From positions 1 to 64,000 of the forward strand of contig NZ_BAHD01000007.1 in the NCBI RefSeq assembly GCF_000298215.1: a DNA stretch of 64,000 nt. The letters are read 5' to 3'. Under the pieces are notes generated by a model. The model did no database searches. It had not been told where the DNA came from and worked only from the letters and a program-made list of their open reading frames with translations. Shown here piece by piece: positions 1 through 10,271 of the stretch. The translations under genes were made by a program, and so were the position numbers. The number at the start of each line of letters is the position of its first letter. The first letter of the stretch is position 1. The DNA is from Kineosphaera limosa NBRC 100340. Lineage in GTDB: Bacteria > Actinomycetota > Actinomycetes > Actinomycetales > Dermatophilaceae.

Positions 1-989
1 CCGCGAAGGTCGACGCCGCCACCACGCTCGCCACCGGCCGCCGCGCGCAGGTCGAGGCCGAGCGGGTCGAGCAGGCGGCCCTGCTGGCTACGGCCCGCGC
101 GCAGGTCGACGAGCTGGCTACCGAGCTGGGCCGGCTCACCGACACCGTGCACCGAGACGAGCTGGCGCGGGCGGAGCAGCGGCTGCGCATCGAGCAACTT
201 CAGCAGCGCGCCGTCGACGAGCTCGGCATCAGCCCCGACGACCTCGTCGACGAGTACGGGCCGCACCTGCTCATTCCGCCCGTGCCGGACCCCGACGTGC
301 CCGAACCGGGCGACCCGGTGCCGTTCGTGCGCGAGGAGCAGGAGAAACGGCGCAAGCGGGCCGAACGCAAGCTCAACCAGCTCGGCAAGATCAACCCGCT
401 GGCCCTGGAGGAGTTCGCGGCCCTCGAAGAGCGGCACAGCTTCCTGGTCAACCAGTTGGAGGACCTGCGAGCGAGCAAGCGCGACCTGCTGCAGATCGTC
501 GCTGAGGTCGACGAGCGGGTGCAGCAGGCGTTTGCGCAGGCCTATGCCGACACCGCGGTGCAGTTCGAGGGGGTCTTCGCGCGGCTGTTCCCCGGCGGCG
601 AGGGGCGGCTGACGCTCACCGATCCGAGCGACATGTTGACGACCGGCATCGAGGTGGAGGCTCGACCTCCGGGCAAGAAGATCAAGCGGCTTTCGCTGCT
701 CTCCGGTGGTGAGCGGTCGCTGACCGCGGTGGCCCTGCTCGTCGCGATCTTCAAGGCGCGGCCGAGCCCGTTCTACATCATGGACGAGGTGGAGGCGGCG
801 CTCGACGACACGAATCTGGGGCGCCTCATCACCCTTTTCGAGGAGTTGCGTGACTCCAGCCAGCTCATCGTCATCACCCACCAGAAACGCACGATGGAGG
901 TCGCCGACGCGCTCTACGGCGTGACGATGCGCGGCGACGGGGTCACCACCGTCGTCAGCCAGCGGATCCGCGAGGCGCAGCCCGCCTGA
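1..989 (+). CDS. smc: Chromosome segregation ATPase SMC, C-terminal part (5' truncated by window)
   Basis: The reading frame is open from base 3, so the gene starts left of the window. The visible part is the end of the second coiled-coil arm (Ala/Glu/Arg-rich, with segments such as [18 protein letters not shown]) followed by the C-terminal ATPase half. The ABC signature LSGGER lies near base 707 and the Walker B segment [13 protein letters not shown] near 773-811, followed by the switch region [13 protein letters not shown] dimers with ScpA/ScpB organise and segregate the chromosome in the cytoplasm. ftsY follows about 1.9 kb downstream, a common actinobacterial arrangement. Family assignment is secure; the N-terminal half and hinge cannot be judged here. 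Confidence 0.97.
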   Translation, partial: AKVDAATTLATGRRAQVEAERVEQAALLATARAQVDELATELGRLTDTVHRDELARAEQRLRIEQLQQRAVDELGISPDDLVDEYGPHLLIPPVPDPDVPEPGDPVPFVREEQEKRRKRAERKLNQLGKINPLALEEFAALEERHSFLVNQLEDLRASKRDLLQIVAEVDERVQQAFAQAYADTAVQFEGVFARLFPGGEGRLTLTDPSDMLTTGIEVEARPPGKKIKRLSLLSGGERSLTAVALLVAIFKARPSPFYIMDEVEAALDDTNLGRLITLFEELRDSSQLIVITHQKRTMEVADALYGVTMRGDGVTTVVSQRIREAQPA

Positions 990-1130
990 ATCCGGACCGG
1001 TGTCCAAAACTGCGGACCTGTGAATTCAGTGTGACGACAGGCCGACTCGGCGCTGTCGTTACCGATTTGTGACCCTAATTCTCGGGCTTGCCGGCTACGT
1101 CCGGGCGGGGCCGCTGCCGATTGAGAATAC

Positions 1131-1754
1131 GTGCTCGTCATGCTCGGCTTCGCCCTCGGATTGGGCCTCATCGGCGCCATCGTCATGGTCATCGTGACCA
1201 TCCCCGCCACCCGCGAGGGTCGCGGCCCCTGGACGTGGTGGGCGCGCAAGAAAGCCGACGCGGCCCTGCGCCGCGCGATGCGCCCGGTGGCCACCGCGGA
1301 GGAGCGCTTCGCCAAGGGCCTGAACTGGCGTCGCCTCGTCGGCGTGCTGCTGCACGCCATGCCGCGTCGGCGGCGCCGGAGCGCCCCGAGCTTTGTCACC
1401 CCCGGCGCCCACCTGCCCGGCGAGGCCAGCCCCGCCACCGCAGCGCCGGGAGCCGCCAGCGCTGCCGATCGAGCCGCCGCTGCCGATCGAGCCGCCGCCG
1501 ACCGCGGCCTCAACGGTCACGCGAACGGTCAAGCGAATGGGCACCTGAACGGCCAAGCGAACGGTGCCGAGCCGGAGCGCTCCCTGCGCGAGAAGGTCGA
1601 CGAGTACAGCTACGTCGCGCAGGTCGAGGCCCAGGCCGACCTGGCCAACGACATCGTGGTCATGGTCAAGAAGCGCATCCAGATGCCTGAGGTCATCGAG
1701 GCCGAGCCCATCGACGCCGTCATCGTCAACCCGCGCATCCTCTCCCGCTCGTAG
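1131..1754 (+). CDS. Hypothetical single-pass membrane protein with low-complexity linker
   Basis: This 207-residue protein starts at a GTG. One hydrophobic segment at about residues 1-22 is followed by a basic stretch containing RRRRR near residue 75. An Ala-rich region then repeats AADRAA, and an Asn/Gly/His run (about residues 127-145) repeats GHANGQANG-like units. The last 55 residues look folded and include LANDIVVMVKKRIQMPEV. It sits between smc and the convergent azlCD genes with no clear operon partner. I do not recognise the family; the layout suggests a membrane anchor, a flexible linker and a small cytoplasmic domain. Confidence 0.6.
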   Translation: MLVMLGFALGLGLIGAIVMVIVTIPATREGRGPWTWWARKKADAALRRAMRPVATAEERFAKGLNWRRLVGVLLHAMPRRRRRSAPSFVTPGAHLPGEASPATAAPGAASAADRAAAADRAAADRGLNGHANGQANGHLNGQANGAEPERSLREKVDEYSYVAQVEAQADLANDIVVMVKKRIQMPEVIEAEPIDAVIVNPRILSRS

Positions 1755-1782
1755 GCGGTTTCGTCCGAGTTCTTCGGCCGGC

Positions 1783-2100
1783 TCAGGTGATCGCGCGCAG
1801 CAACGCCGTCAGCGCGGTGGCCACGAGGGCGGCCCACAACAGCGGCAACCGCCACCGCCACATGAGCAGGCCCGCCACGGCGACGCCGATCGTGTGCGCC
1901 CCCACGGACCAGCGCGGACCGTCGCTGAACAAGGCGGTCACGACCAGAGCGCACATCAGCGGTGCCGCCAGCAGGGCGATCACGCGCAGGGCCGGCGCCG
2001 GCAGCGGGCGCCCGCCCAAGGCCACCGGCCCGGCAGCCTTGAGAGCGAACGTGATCGCGGCCAACCCCACGATCAGCAGCCAGCGGTCGGAGTCGGTCAT
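1783..2100 (-). CDS. azlD: AzlD family branched-chain amino acid exporter subunit
   Basis: A 105-residue, strongly hydrophobic protein with three to four membrane segments and a short linker GGRPLPAPALR typical of AzlD. In the AzlCD family the small AzlD subunit works with the larger AzlC to export branched-chain amino acids and analogues such as azaleucine. The azlC reading frame lies immediately upstream and overlaps it by 4 bp (2097-2100), so the two are translationally coupled. Substrate specificity cannot be read from the sequence. Confidence 0.85.
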   Translation of the reverse strand: MTDSDRWLLIVGLAAITFALKAAGPVALGGRPLPAPALRVIALLAAPLMCALVVTALFSDGPRWSVGAHTIGVAVAGLLMWRWRLPLLWAALVATALTALLRAIT

Positions 2101-2777
2101 CGTCCCCCCGGCCCCGCGTCGGCCCGCGGGGTGCGCAGCCCGATGAGTGCGGCCAGCGACGCGGCCAGCACCGGCACCCCGGGCGGGGTGACCGGCACGA
2201 GCGCCAGTGTGAGGGCCGCGGCGAGCCCGGCCGCGACGAGGCGACGCGGGTTGCGGAGCTCGATGAGCAACAGGCCGAGGAAGAACGTCGGGAAGATGGC
2301 GTCGAGCCCGAACCTGTCGGGGTCACCGAGTCCACCGCCGACGGCAGCCCCGAGCACGGTGCCCGCGACCCAGGCCACGTACTGGGGAGCGGTGGAGCCG
2401 AACACGATCCAGCGATCGAAGGTCCCGTCGCCGCGCCCGCCGAGAACCCACGAGGAGTCGACCACGGCCTGGCCCTGCAGGGCCCGCTGCAGCGGCCCGC
2501 CGGGTAGCGACGGCGCCAGCGCCATCCCCATCGCCAGAAAGCGGGAGTTCATCATCGCGCCGGCGGCGAGCGCCGCGGGGATGGAGCCGCCGACCGTCAC
2601 GATCGCCAGCGCCGCGAACTGCGCCGAACCGGCGAAGATGATCGCCGAGGCCACGATCGTCTGCAGCACCGAGAACCCGGCCTGCAGGGACAGGACCCCG
2701 AACGAGCCGCTCATGAGAAAGGCGACCGAGGCATAGGGCAGTCCCAGGCGCCAGCCGTCGCGGAAGGTGGGGTTCAC
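2097..2777 (-). CDS. azlC: AzlC family branched-chain amino acid exporter, large subunit
   Basis: A 226-residue integral membrane protein with about six hydrophobic segments. The N-terminus FRDGWRLGLPYASVAFLMSG and the motif IIFAGSAQFAALAI are characteristic of AzlC (branched-chain amino acid permease/exporter family). It is followed by azlD with a 4-bp overlap. The start at 2777 is the one given by the open frame; no strong Shine-Dalgarno sequence was seen, so it could move by a few codons. The pair is expected to act in the cytoplasmic membrane as an amino acid efflux system. Confidence 0.88.
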   Translation of the reverse strand: MNPTFRDGWRLGLPYASVAFLMSGSFGVLSLQAGFSVLQTIVASAIIFAGSAQFAALAIVTVGGSIPAALAAGAMMNSRFLAMGMALAPSLPGGPLQRALQGQAVVDSSWVLGGRGDGTFDRWIVFGSTAPQYVAWVAGTVLGAAVGGGLGDPDRFGLDAIFPTFFLGLLLIELRNPRRLVAAGLAAALTLALVPVTPPGVPVLAASLAALIGLRTPRADAGPGGR

Positions 2778-2863
2778 CCGGCCACGGTAGGGCAGAGCAG
2801 AGGGCCGCCGGATACCGACGCCGTAGCGCCGCGTCAGACCAGCGGATTTGCGAGACTGAGGGG

Positions 2864-4027
2864 GTGATGGACTCGGTGTTGGACTTCCTCTACAGCGTCT
2901 GGGGGATCGCCGTCGTCGTCGGCGTTCTCGTCGTCGGACTGATCGTCGGGCTCATGCGCCCGGGACGACGCCGCCCGCCGGCCCCGCCACCCGATGTCGA
3001 CGTGCGCGGGCCGGGTCCCGCCGACACCGCGGCGCCAGAAGCCCCGCCTCACGACGCGGCGGCGCAACCCAGCACCCCGCCCGCGCCGACCCTGGAGCGA
3101 CCCGAACGCGCCGGTCGGCGGATGCAGCGGCTGCGGGCCCGCCTGGCCCGCTCGAACACCGCGTTCGGTCGTTCCCTGCTGGCCCTGCTCGGCGGCGGCA
3201 AGCTCGACGAGGAGGCGTGGGAGGACGTCGAAGACACACTCATCGCCTCCGACCTGGGCGTGGAGGCCGCCACTCAGCTCGTCGACAAACTCAAGCAGCG
3301 GGTCAGTGCCGAGGGCACCACCGACGAAGAGACGATGCGCGGCTGGCTGCGTGAGGACCTCATCGAGCTCATCGACCCCAGCATGGATCGGCGGATCAGC
3401 TCTCGCCGTCTGGAGGATCGTCCCGCCGTGTTGCTCGTCGTGGGCGTCAACGGCACGGGCAAGACGACGACGGTCGGCAAGCTGGCCCGCGTCATGGTGG
3501 CCGAGGAGCGCAAGGTGCTGCTCGGCGCGGCCGACACGTTCCGCGCCGCGGCCGCCGACCAGCTGCAGACGTGGGGCGCCCGCGTCGGGGTCGACACGAT
3601 CCGCTCCGACAAGGAGGGCGCCGACCCGGCGGCCGTCGCGTTCGACGCGGTCAAGGCCGGGCAGGAGTCCGACGCCGACGTCGTCATCATCGACACGGCC
3701 GGGCGGCTGCACAACAAGGCGAACCTCATGGACGAGCTCGGCAAGATCAAGCGCGTCATCGAGAAGCGCAGCCCGATCGACGAGGTGCTGCTCGTGCTCG
3801 ACGCCACGACGGGTCAGAACGGCCTCAAGCAGGCCGAGGTCTTCGCCCAGGTCGTCAACGTGACCGGCATCGTGCTGACCAAGCTCGACGGCACCGCCAA
3901 GGGCGGCATCGTCGTCGGGGTCCAGCGTCAGCTCGGCGTGCCCGTCAAGCTCGTCGGCCTCGGCGAGGGCCCCGACGACCTGGCCCCCTTCGACCCCGCC
4001 ACCTTCGTCGACGCCCTGCTGGACTGA
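2864..4027 (+). CDS. ftsY: Signal recognition particle receptor FtsY
   Basis: 387 residues. An N-terminal hydrophobic segment (about residues 5-28) and a Pro/Ala-rich acidic linker precede the NG domain. GTPase motifs are clear: GVNGTGKTTTVGKLA (G1), DTFRAAAADQL (G2), DTAGRLHNK (G3), TKLDGTAKGG (G4) and the closing GLGEGPDDLAPF. FtsY docks SRP-ribosome complexes at the membrane and pairs with Ffh, also encoded in this window (19340-21025). The frame begins GTG-ATG at 2864/2867, and either codon could be used. The N-terminal membrane segment is typical of actinobacterial FtsY. Confidence 0.96.
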   Translation: MMDSVLDFLYSVWGIAVVVGVLVVGLIVGLMRPGRRRPPAPPPDVDVRGPGPADTAAPEAPPHDAAAQPSTPPAPTLERPERAGRRMQRLRARLARSNTAFGRSLLALLGGGKLDEEAWEDVEDTLIASDLGVEAATQLVDKLKQRVSAEGTTDEETMRGWLREDLIELIDPSMDRRISSRRLEDRPAVLLVVGVNGTGKTTTVGKLARVMVAEERKVLLGAADTFRAAAADQLQTWGARVGVDTIRSDKEGADPAAVAFDAVKAGQESDADVVIIDTAGRLHNKANLMDELGKIKRVIEKRSPIDEVLLVLDATTGQNGLKQAEVFAQVVNVTGIVLTKLDGTAKGGIVVGVQRQLGVPVKLVGLGEGPDDLAPFDPATFVDALLD

Positions 4028-4061
4028 CCCGACCACCCGTCCCCTTCGGGAGCCCCGTTCG

Positions 4062-6266
4062 TCAGGGCAGGTTCTCGATCGGAAGGCGGGGGATGTCGTC
4101 GGCGGGCTCGTAGCCCCACACCTGGGCGAGAAAGCTCGTCTGGGCCTGCCAGGAGGCGATCACGTTGGCGGGTTCGCGGAAGCCGTGGCCCTCGCCCTCG
4201 AAGAGCACGAGCGCCACCGGTAGGTCTTTGGCGCGGACGGCACCGGCCATGACGTGCGCCTGCTCGGGCGGCACCACTTTGTCCTGCGTGCCCTGCAGCA
4301 GCAGCAGCGGGCAGGCGAGGCGGTCGGCGTGGGCGATGGGGGAGCGCTGCCGGTACACCTCCTGCGCCTGCGGCCACGGGCCGACCAGGCCGTCGAGGTA
4401 GCGCGACTCGAACTTGTGCGTGTCGTGCGCCAGCGCGGTCAGGTCACCGACGCCGTAGAGGCTGATCCCAGCGCTGAACACCGACGATGCCGTGGGCGCA
4501 GTCAGCGCGGACAGCGTCGTGAAGCCGCCCGCCGAGCCGCCGCAGATCGCCATCCGGTCGCCGTCGACGACGCCCGAATCGGCCAGGTGCACGGCTCCGC
4601 GCACGCAGTCCTCGACATCCACGACACCCCACTGGCCGTCCAACCGCTGCCGATAGGCGCGCCCGAAACCCGTCGAACCCCCGTAGTTCACGTCGAGGAC
4701 CGCCAGCCCCCGGGAGGTGAAGTACGCGGTGCTCGCGGCGGCCACGGGCGCGGCCGCCGCCGTCGGTCCGCCGTGCGAGATCACGATGAGCGGAGGCCGT
4801 GCGTCGGCCGGGCCGGTGACCCGCGGGTTGGTGGGCCGGTAGAGAAAGCCGTGGGTCGGTGCGGCGCCGTGACCGGCCCAGGTCACCGGCTCCGGCGTCG
4901 GGGCGCAGCCCTGCGGTAGCTGCGGCCCTCGGGTCGCCACGACCGTCGGCTCGAGCGAATCGGTGCCGCTTTCGCACAGGTGGGCGCGCCAGCCGGGGGC
5001 GGGGCCGTGCACCGGCACGATCGTCACGCTGCGCGGCCGATCGGCGAAGCCCGCCTCGCACAACACGCCGCCGCGGCACGGGGCGAGCCGGCTCGCCGCC
5101 GTCAGGTCCAACGACAGGTCCCGCGCCACGCCGGGCTGACCGAGGGACTGGGCGTCGGGGGCCAGCAGACACAGCCGCGCCACCCCATCGACTGTGCGCA
5201 CGCCGACGAGGCCGCCGTTGTCGACGCGGGTCAGGCAGCGCTGCCGCAGCGTCCAGGCGGGCAGCCCGAACTCCGAGTGCGCGAACTCTGCGTCGACCAA
5301 CAGCCGGGCCGCGGCCCGCGATCCGCCCTCGGCTGCGGCCTGCGCCGGGCCGGCGAGGGTGTCGGGAGTCTCCTGGAGGTCGACTTGGAGGTCGACGAGG
5401 TAGGGCAGGCAGTAGCCCGTCGGGTCTTGCAGAAACGCCAGACGGTGTCCGTCGACCCACACGGGCTCGGTGGCGGCGACGCGAGGCGGCCCCTCCGCTG
5501 CCTCCCCTTCCGTAGCGGCTTCCGTAGCAGCGTGCCGCGGATCGCGACCGGCCACGACCCGGGTGCCGGTCACCGAGCCGTGCCGATCGAGGTCAGCGAC
5601 GACGATCTGGGTGTTGGTCCACGGCATCGCCGGATGCGACCACTGCACCCACGCCAGCCGGCGACCGCCGGGTGCCAAGACCGGATCGAGCACGAAGTCG
5701 GGAGCCTCGAGCGGCTCGCCGTCGCTCCGGCCGCGCGCGTCGAGCGCTCGCCGCCGGCCCGGGACGATGACGTCGCCCTCGTGCGGTCCGCCGGCCAGGG
5801 GGATGCGCACGATCTCGTTGACCGGCTCGCAGGTCGGGTCGCAGTGGTCTTCACGCACCGCGAACACCACCTGCCGCACGAGGTCGATCATCGGGGCGCC
5901 GTAGCGCACCTCGTGCCCCGGCCACGCCGGGGTCAACGGGGTCGTGGCGCCATTGGCCGCGACGCGCAGCAGGGAGCCCGACACATCGTCGACGACCGCG
6001 ACGATGCCGCCCCGCGCCGCGAATTCGCCTCCGCCGTACTCGTGCACGCGGGAGCGCACGCTGATCTGCGGGCCGGTCAACTCGACCGCTCGCGCATCCG
6101 GATCGCGGCGCATGAGCACGACGCGTGATCCTGATGTCGGCGTGGTGGCCAGCCAGTACACGTACTTGTCGTCCGCGACCGGATTGGCCGGCGGGCCGCT
6201 GCCCTGCACCACGAGGTCCAGCCCGACCGGGCTCGGCCAGGCGCCGTAGGGAAGGGCGTCAGTCAT
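4062..6266 (-). CDS. S9 family peptidase (prolyl oligopeptidase / acylaminoacyl peptidase-like)
   Basis: 734 residues starting at ATG 6266 ([10 protein letters not shown]). The frame stays open further upstream to 6923, but that extension is antisense to the urease genes and is not believable. The N-terminal half is a beta-propeller-like region and the C-terminal 250 residues are an alpha/beta hydrolase. The catalytic triad is visible: Ser in GGSAGGFTT, Asp in QGTQDKVVP and His in EGEGHGF. No signal peptide is seen, so it is probably cytosolic and cleaves short peptides or acyl-peptides. It diverges from the urease operon across a 165-bp gap. Confidence 0.9.
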   Translation of the reverse strand: MTDALPYGAWPSPVGLDLVVQGSGPPANPVADDKYVYWLATTPTSGSRVVLMRRDPDARAVELTGPQISVRSRVHEYGGGEFAARGGIVAVVDDVSGSLLRVAANGATTPLTPAWPGHEVRYGAPMIDLVRQVVFAVREDHCDPTCEPVNEIVRIPLAGGPHEGDVIVPGRRRALDARGRSDGEPLEAPDFVLDPVLAPGGRRLAWVQWSHPAMPWTNTQIVVADLDRHGSVTGTRVVAGRDPRHAATEAATEGEAAEGPPRVAATEPVWVDGHRLAFLQDPTGYCLPYLVDLQVDLQETPDTLAGPAQAAAEGGSRAAARLLVDAEFAHSEFGLPAWTLRQRCLTRVDNGGLVGVRTVDGVARLCLLAPDAQSLGQPGVARDLSLDLTAASRLAPCRGGVLCEAGFADRPRSVTIVPVHGPAPGWRAHLCESGTDSLEPTVVATRGPQLPQGCAPTPEPVTWAGHGAAPTHGFLYRPTNPRVTGPADARPPLIVISHGGPTAAAAPVAAASTAYFTSRGLAVLDVNYGGSTGFGRAYRQRLDGQWGVVDVEDCVRGAVHLADSGVVDGDRMAICGGSAGGFTTLSALTAPTASSVFSAGISLYGVGDLTALAHDTHKFESRYLDGLVGPWPQAQEVYRQRSPIAHADRLACPLLLLQGTQDKVVPPEQAHVMAGAVRAKDLPVALVLFEGEGHGFREPANVIASWQAQTSFLAQVWGYEPADDIPRLPIENLP

Positions 6267-6382
6267 GGCCCCATAGTTACGAGAATCACACGCGGTGTGC
6301 CAGTTACTCGCGAATCGCGTCTGGTTTGTCGGATTTCTCGCCGTGGCGCAGTGGGGCTGCACCCGAACCGTCTTGCCTGTTG

Positions 6383-6409
6383 GCAATCGTCGCGAAACGT
6401 CGTCGCAAC
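6383..6409 (+). promoter_or_regulatory. Possible GlnR half-site series upstream of urease
   Basis: Three blocks GCAAT, GAAAC and GCAAC are spaced exactly 11 bp apart (starts 6383, 6394, 6405), 22-49 bp before the ureAB start. Actinobacterial GlnR binds paired half-sites of the type GTNAC/GAAAC repeating with 6-bp spacers. The match is partial. Two further GTTAC words lie at 6276 and 6303. It is proposed only because urease is a known nitrogen-regulated target in relatives. Confidence 0.25.
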
Positions 6410-6431
6410 ATGGCCTTTCTACCGTCGGCGC

Positions 6432-7100
6432 ATGCATCTGAGTCCGGCTGACACCGAGAAACTGCTGCTGGCGGTCGCCGGCATGGTGGCGCGCGACCGG
6501 CTGGCCCGGGGGGTTGCGTTGAACCACCCGGAGGCGGTGGCGCTGCTGTCCACGTGGGTCATCGAGCGGGCACGGGAGGGCCGCGGCGTCGCCGACCTCA
6601 TGGCGGCCGGCCGGGGGGTGCTGACCCGTGATCAGGTGCTGCCGGGGGTCGCGGAGATGATCCACGACATCCAGGTCGAGGCGACCTTTCCCGACGGGCG
6701 CAAGCTCGTCACCCTCCACCACCCGATCGGTGAGCCCGAGGCGGGCGAGCCGGCGCCGCACGATGACGAGCTCTACGAGTTCACTCCCGAGTTCACCCCC
6801 GGGCAGGTGCGCACCGTCGCGGGCCACATCGACCTCAACGCCGACCGCGGCCCCGCGCAGCGGTGCACGCTGACGATCCTCAACACCGGCGATCGCCCCG
6901 TCCAACTCGGCTCGCACCTGCACCTACCCGACGCCAACAGCGCCCTGGAGTTCGACCGCGACGCCGCCGCCGGCTACCGCCTGGACATCCCCGCCGGCAC
7001 GAGCGTGCGCTTCGAACCAGGGGTCTCGGCCAGCGTCGACTGCGTCGCGCTACGCGGTCGCCGACACGTCGCCGGACTGCAACTGCGGGAAGGCAACTGA
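6432..7100 (+). CDS. ureAB: Urease gamma/beta subunit fusion (UreAB)
   Basis: 222 residues from ATG 6432 ([13 protein letters not shown]), the natural urease gamma N-terminus; the open frame further upstream has no support. Residues 1-100 are the gamma subunit ([15 protein letters not shown], ending [10 protein letters not shown]-like sequence at [17 protein letters not shown]). A short linker leads to the beta subunit (about 117-222; [34 protein letters not shown]). Separate UreA and UreB are the common form; fused versions are known in several bacteria. It is the first gene of the operon, with ureC starting one base after its stop. Confidence 0.95.
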   Translation: MHLSPADTEKLLLAVAGMVARDRLARGVALNHPEAVALLSTWVIERAREGRGVADLMAAGRGVLTRDQVLPGVAEMIHDIQVEATFPDGRKLVTLHHPIGEPEAGEPAPHDDELYEFTPEFTPGQVRTVAGHIDLNADRGPAQRCTLTILNTGDRPVQLGSHLHLPDANSALEFDRDAAAGYRLDIPAGTSVRFEPGVSASVDCVALRGRRHVAGLQLREGN

Positions 7101-7101
7101 C

Positions 7102-8799
7102 GTGGCGCGCATCGACCGGGCCAGCTACGCGGGCCTCTACGGCCCCAGCGTCGGCGACCAGGTGCGCCTGGGCGACACCGACCTGTGGATCCAGATCACG
7201 CAGGACCGCACCGCCGGCGGCGAGGAGGCGGTCTTCGGCGGCGGCAAGTCGATCCGCGAGTCGATGGCCCAAGGCACCGCGACCCGCGCCGACGGGGCGT
7301 TGGACACCGTCATCACCAACGTCATCGTGCTCGACCACTGGGGCGTCATCCGCGCCGACGTCGGCCTGCGCGACGGGCGCATCGTCGCGCTCGGGCGGGC
7401 CGGCAACCCCGACATCGCCGACGGCGTGCACCCCGACCTGCTCATCGGCCCGGGCACCGACGTCATCGCCGGTGAGGGCCGCATCCTGACCGCCGGCGGC
7501 ATCGACATGCACGTGCACTTTCTGTCGACCAGCCAGGTGCACGAGGCCCTGGCGACCGGCCTGACGACCCTCGGCGGCGGCGGCACCGGGCCCAGCGAAG
7601 GATCGAAGGCGACGACCGTGACGCCCGGCCCGTGGCATCTGGAGCAGGTGCTGCGAGGGCTCGACGCCGAGCCCATCAACCTGCTCCTCATGGGCAAGGG
7701 CAACACGGTCAGCGCGCAGGGCCTGGCCGAACAGGCCCTCGGTGGAGCCGCCGCCTACAAGTGCCACGAGGACTGGGGCTCCACACCCGCCGCCATCGAC
7801 GCCGCCCTGCGCGCCGCCGACGAGCACGGCCTGCAGGTGACCCTGCACTCCGACAGCCTCAACGAGTGCGGCTACGTCGACTCCACGTTGCGGGCCATCG
7901 GTGGCCGCTCGATCCACGCCTTTCACACCGAGGGCGCGGGCGGCGGGCACGCGCCCGACATCATGTCGATCGCCGCCCACCCCAACGTCCTTCCGGGGTC
8001 GACCAATCCGACGCTGCCGCACACCGTCAACACGGTCGCCGAGCACCTCGACATGCTCATCGTCTGCCACCACCTCAACCCGGCGGTGCCGCAGGATCTG
8101 GCGTTCGCCGAGTCCCGCATCCGCGCCACGACGATCGCCGCCGAAGACCTGCTGCACGACCTCGGGGCCCTGTCGATGACGAGTTCGGACGCCCAGGCGA
8201 TGGGCCGCATCGGCGAGGTCGTCACCCGCACCTGGCAGGTCGCGCACGTCATGAAGGCCCGCTACGGCGCCCTGTCCGGCAGCGAGCCCGCCGACAACGA
8301 GCGGGCCCGGCGGTACATCGCGAAGTACACGATCAACCCGGCCATCGCGCACGGCATCGACTCGGTCGTCGGCTCGATCGAGCCCGGCAAGCTCGCCGAC
8401 CTCGTGCTGTGGGACCCGCGGTTCTTCGCCGTCCGACCGGATGTCGTGCTCAAAGGCGGGTCGATCGTGTGGGCGGCCATCGGCGACCCGAACGCCTCCA
8501 TCCCGACACCCCAGCCGGTGCTCATGCGGCCCGCGCTCATCGCCGGCACGGCGCCCGGCTTCACGTTCACCTCACCGGCGGCGGTCGCCGACGGGCTGGG
8601 GGAGCGGCTCGGCCTGCGGCGCCCCCTGCACGCGGTCGCCCCGACCCGGGCGGTCGGCAAGGCCGACATGATCAACAACGGGGCCACCCCCGACATCCGC
8701 ATCGACCCCGAGACCTTCGCGATCGAGGTCGAGGGAGAACTCGTGACTCCCGCTCCCGTCGATCAGCTGCCGCTGGCCCAGCGCTATGCGCTCTTCTGA
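7102..8799 (+). CDS. ureC: Urease alpha (catalytic) subunit
   Basis: 565 residues, GTG start right after the ureAB stop. It hydrolyses urea to ammonia and carbamate at a dinuclear nickel centre. Metal and catalytic residues are visible: His137 and His139 (HVH), the carbamylated Lys220 with His222 in YKCHEDWG, His249 in HSDS, His275 in [13 protein letters not shown], and the flap Cys322-His323 in CHHLNP. An Asp ligand lies in [10 protein letters not shown]. Most ureases carry Leu, Ile or Val where this one has Cys221 between the bridging Lys and His. The downstream ureF starts inside the last 14 bases of ureC. Confidence 0.98.
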   Translation: MARIDRASYAGLYGPSVGDQVRLGDTDLWIQITQDRTAGGEEAVFGGGKSIRESMAQGTATRADGALDTVITNVIVLDHWGVIRADVGLRDGRIVALGRAGNPDIADGVHPDLLIGPGTDVIAGEGRILTAGGIDMHVHFLSTSQVHEALATGLTTLGGGGTGPSEGSKATTVTPGPWHLEQVLRGLDAEPINLLLMGKGNTVSAQGLAEQALGGAAAYKCHEDWGSTPAAIDAALRAADEHGLQVTLHSDSLNECGYVDSTLRAIGGRSIHAFHTEGAGGGHAPDIMSIAAHPNVLPGSTNPTLPHTVNTVAEHLDMLIVCHHLNPAVPQDLAFAESRIRATTIAAEDLLHDLGALSMTSSDAQAMGRIGEVVTRTWQVAHVMKARYGALSGSEPADNERARRYIAKYTINPAIAHGIDSVVGSIEPGKLADLVLWDPRFFAVRPDVVLKGGSIVWAAIGDPNASIPTPQPVLMRPALIAGTAPGFTFTSPAAVADGLGERLGLRRPLHAVAPTRAVGKADMINNGATPDIRIDPETFAIEVEGELVTPAPVDQLPLAQRYALF

Positions 8800-9523
8800 G
8801 GAGGTGAGCGGCCTGGTCGAGGCGCCGACGGTGCAGTACGCGCTCATGCTGCTGGCCGACGCGCGGCTGCCCTCGGGCGGCCACACGATGTCGGCGGGCC
8901 TGGAGCCGGCGCTGCTGGCCGGCCTGACGGCCGAGCAGGTGCCCGCCTTCCTGCGGGCCCGACTGGTGACCACGGTGCGGGTCGACGCGGCCACCGCCGT
9001 CGTGGCGCGGCACGCCTGCGCGACCGCGGCACCACCCGCGGCAGGCTCATTCGCGCCCTCGACGGAGTTGGCGGCGGTGGCGCAGGCGTGGGCGGCCCGC
9101 ACCCCCAGCGAGGTGCTGCGCGCGGCCGGTGAACTCGCCGGTCGCGGACTGTATCGGGTGCTCGCGCACGTGCATCCGGAGGTCGGTCGGGGCGTGGCAC
9201 CGCTGGTGCGCGAGCGCCGGGCGTGGCGGCCCGTCGTGCTCGGTGCTCTGGCGCATGCCCTGGCCCTCGACTCGGCGGCGACTGCGCTGCTGGCCGCCTA
9301 CGACGACATCCAGACCGTGACCTGCGCGGCCCTCAAGCTGCTGCCGCTGGACCCGCTGACGACGCTCGACTGGTCGCTGGCGGCCCGCGCCGACGTCACC
9401 ACCCTCGTGGCTCAGGTCGCCGGTCTCACCGACCCAGACGACATCCCGGCCTGCGCCGCCCCGCAACTCGAGGCGTGGCACCAGCGCCACGCCGCCGCTG
9501 ACAGGAGACTCTTCCGTGTTTGA
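8786..9523 (+). CDS. ureF: Urease accessory protein UreF
   Basis: 245 residues. The N-terminal motif [22 protein letters not shown] and the later segment [20 protein letters not shown] are typical of UreF. UreF works with UreD and UreG in the complex that delivers nickel and promotes carbamylation of apo-urease. The ATG at 8786 overlaps ureC by 14 bp; in-frame GTGs at 8804 and 8831 are alternative starts. It overlaps ureG by 8 bp, consistent with coupled translation. No ureE is present in the operon. Confidence 0.92.
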   Translation: MRSSEEVSGLVEAPTVQYALMLLADARLPSGGHTMSAGLEPALLAGLTAEQVPAFLRARLVTTVRVDAATAVVARHACATAAPPAAGSFAPSTELAAVAQAWAARTPSEVLRAAGELAGRGLYRVLAHVHPEVGRGVAPLVRERRAWRPVVLGALAHALALDSAATALLAAYDDIQTVTCAALKLLPLDPLTTLDWSLAARADVTTLVAQVAGLTDPDDIPACAAPQLEAWHQRHAAADRRLFRV

Positions 9524-10271
9524 GCACCGATACGACGCGCACCCGCAGGGGCAGCCGCCCACGCACGCCCCCACCAGCGCCGGCAGACCGATCCGCCCCA
9601 TGCGGCTGGGGGTCGCGGGCCCGGTGGGCACCGGCAAGTCCTCGCTCATCGGCCTGCTGTGTCGCCAGCTGTCGCCGCAGCTGTCGCTGGGGGTCATCAC
9701 CAACGACATCTACACCGACGAGGACGCCCGCATGTTGCGCGCCGCGGGCGTGCTCGACCCCGAGCGCATCCGGGCCGTGGAGACGGGCGCCTGCCCGCAC
9801 ACGGCGATCCGCGACGACGTGACGATGAACCTGCTGGCCGTCGAGGACCTCGAGCGCGACTTCGAGCCGCTGGACCTCGTGCTCGTCGAGTCCGGCGGCG
9901 ACAACCTCACCGCGACCTTCAGCCCCGCGCTGGTCGACGCCCAGATCTTCGTGCTCGACGTGGCCGGTGGGGGAGACGTCGTGCGTAAGGGCGGCCCCGG
10001 CATCGCCCGCGCCGACCTGCTCGTCGTCAACAAGACCGACCTGGCCCCTTACGTCGGGGTGGATGCTCAGCTCATGGCCCGAGAGGGGCATCTCGTGCGC
10101 GACGGCCGCCCGGTCATCGGGCTCTCCCGGGACGACGCGACGTCGATCGCCCACCTGCGCGCCTGGGTGCTGCACTCCCTGGCGCACTACCGATCAGGGC
10201 GGCACGTGCCCGTCGACCCCGGCCCCATGGCCCCGCACGTGCACGCCGATGGTGTCGTCCACAGTCACTGA
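9516..10271 (+). CDS. ureG: Urease accessory GTPase UreG
   Basis: 251 residues with a GTG start preceded by a purine-rich GACAGGAGA. The P-loop [15 protein letters not shown] is followed by [16 protein letters not shown], the nickel-site segment [13 protein letters not shown] (Cys-Pro-His), the Walker B region [17 protein letters not shown], and [10 protein letters not shown]. UreG hydrolyses GTP to drive nickel insertion into urease. The N-terminus is His-poor (about 28 extra residues, Pro/Thr-rich). The C-terminal HVHADG could bind metal, but this is speculation. ureD begins 23 bp before its stop. Confidence 0.96.
   Translation: MFEHRYDAHPQGQPPTHAPTSAGRPIRPMRLGVAGPVGTGKSSLIGLLCRQLSPQLSLGVITNDIYTDEDARMLRAAGVLDPERIRAVETGACPHTAIRDDVTMNLLAVEDLERDFEPLDLVLVESGGDNLTATFSPALVDAQIFVLDVAGGGDVVRKGGPGIARADLLVVNKTDLAPYVGVDAQLMAREGHLVRDGRPVIGLSRDDATSIAHLRAWVLHSLAHYRSGRHVPVDPGPMAPHVHADGVVHSH

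Noticed and set aside
2834-4036. 400-codon minus-strand frame opposite ftsY
   Set aside because: Composition-driven antisense frame; the plus strand encodes a complete FtsY with all GTPase motifs.
6267-6923. N-terminal extension of the S9 peptidase frame by 219 codons
   Set aside because: It is antisense to ureAB, has no family similarity, and the [10 protein letters not shown] start fits the promoter gap.
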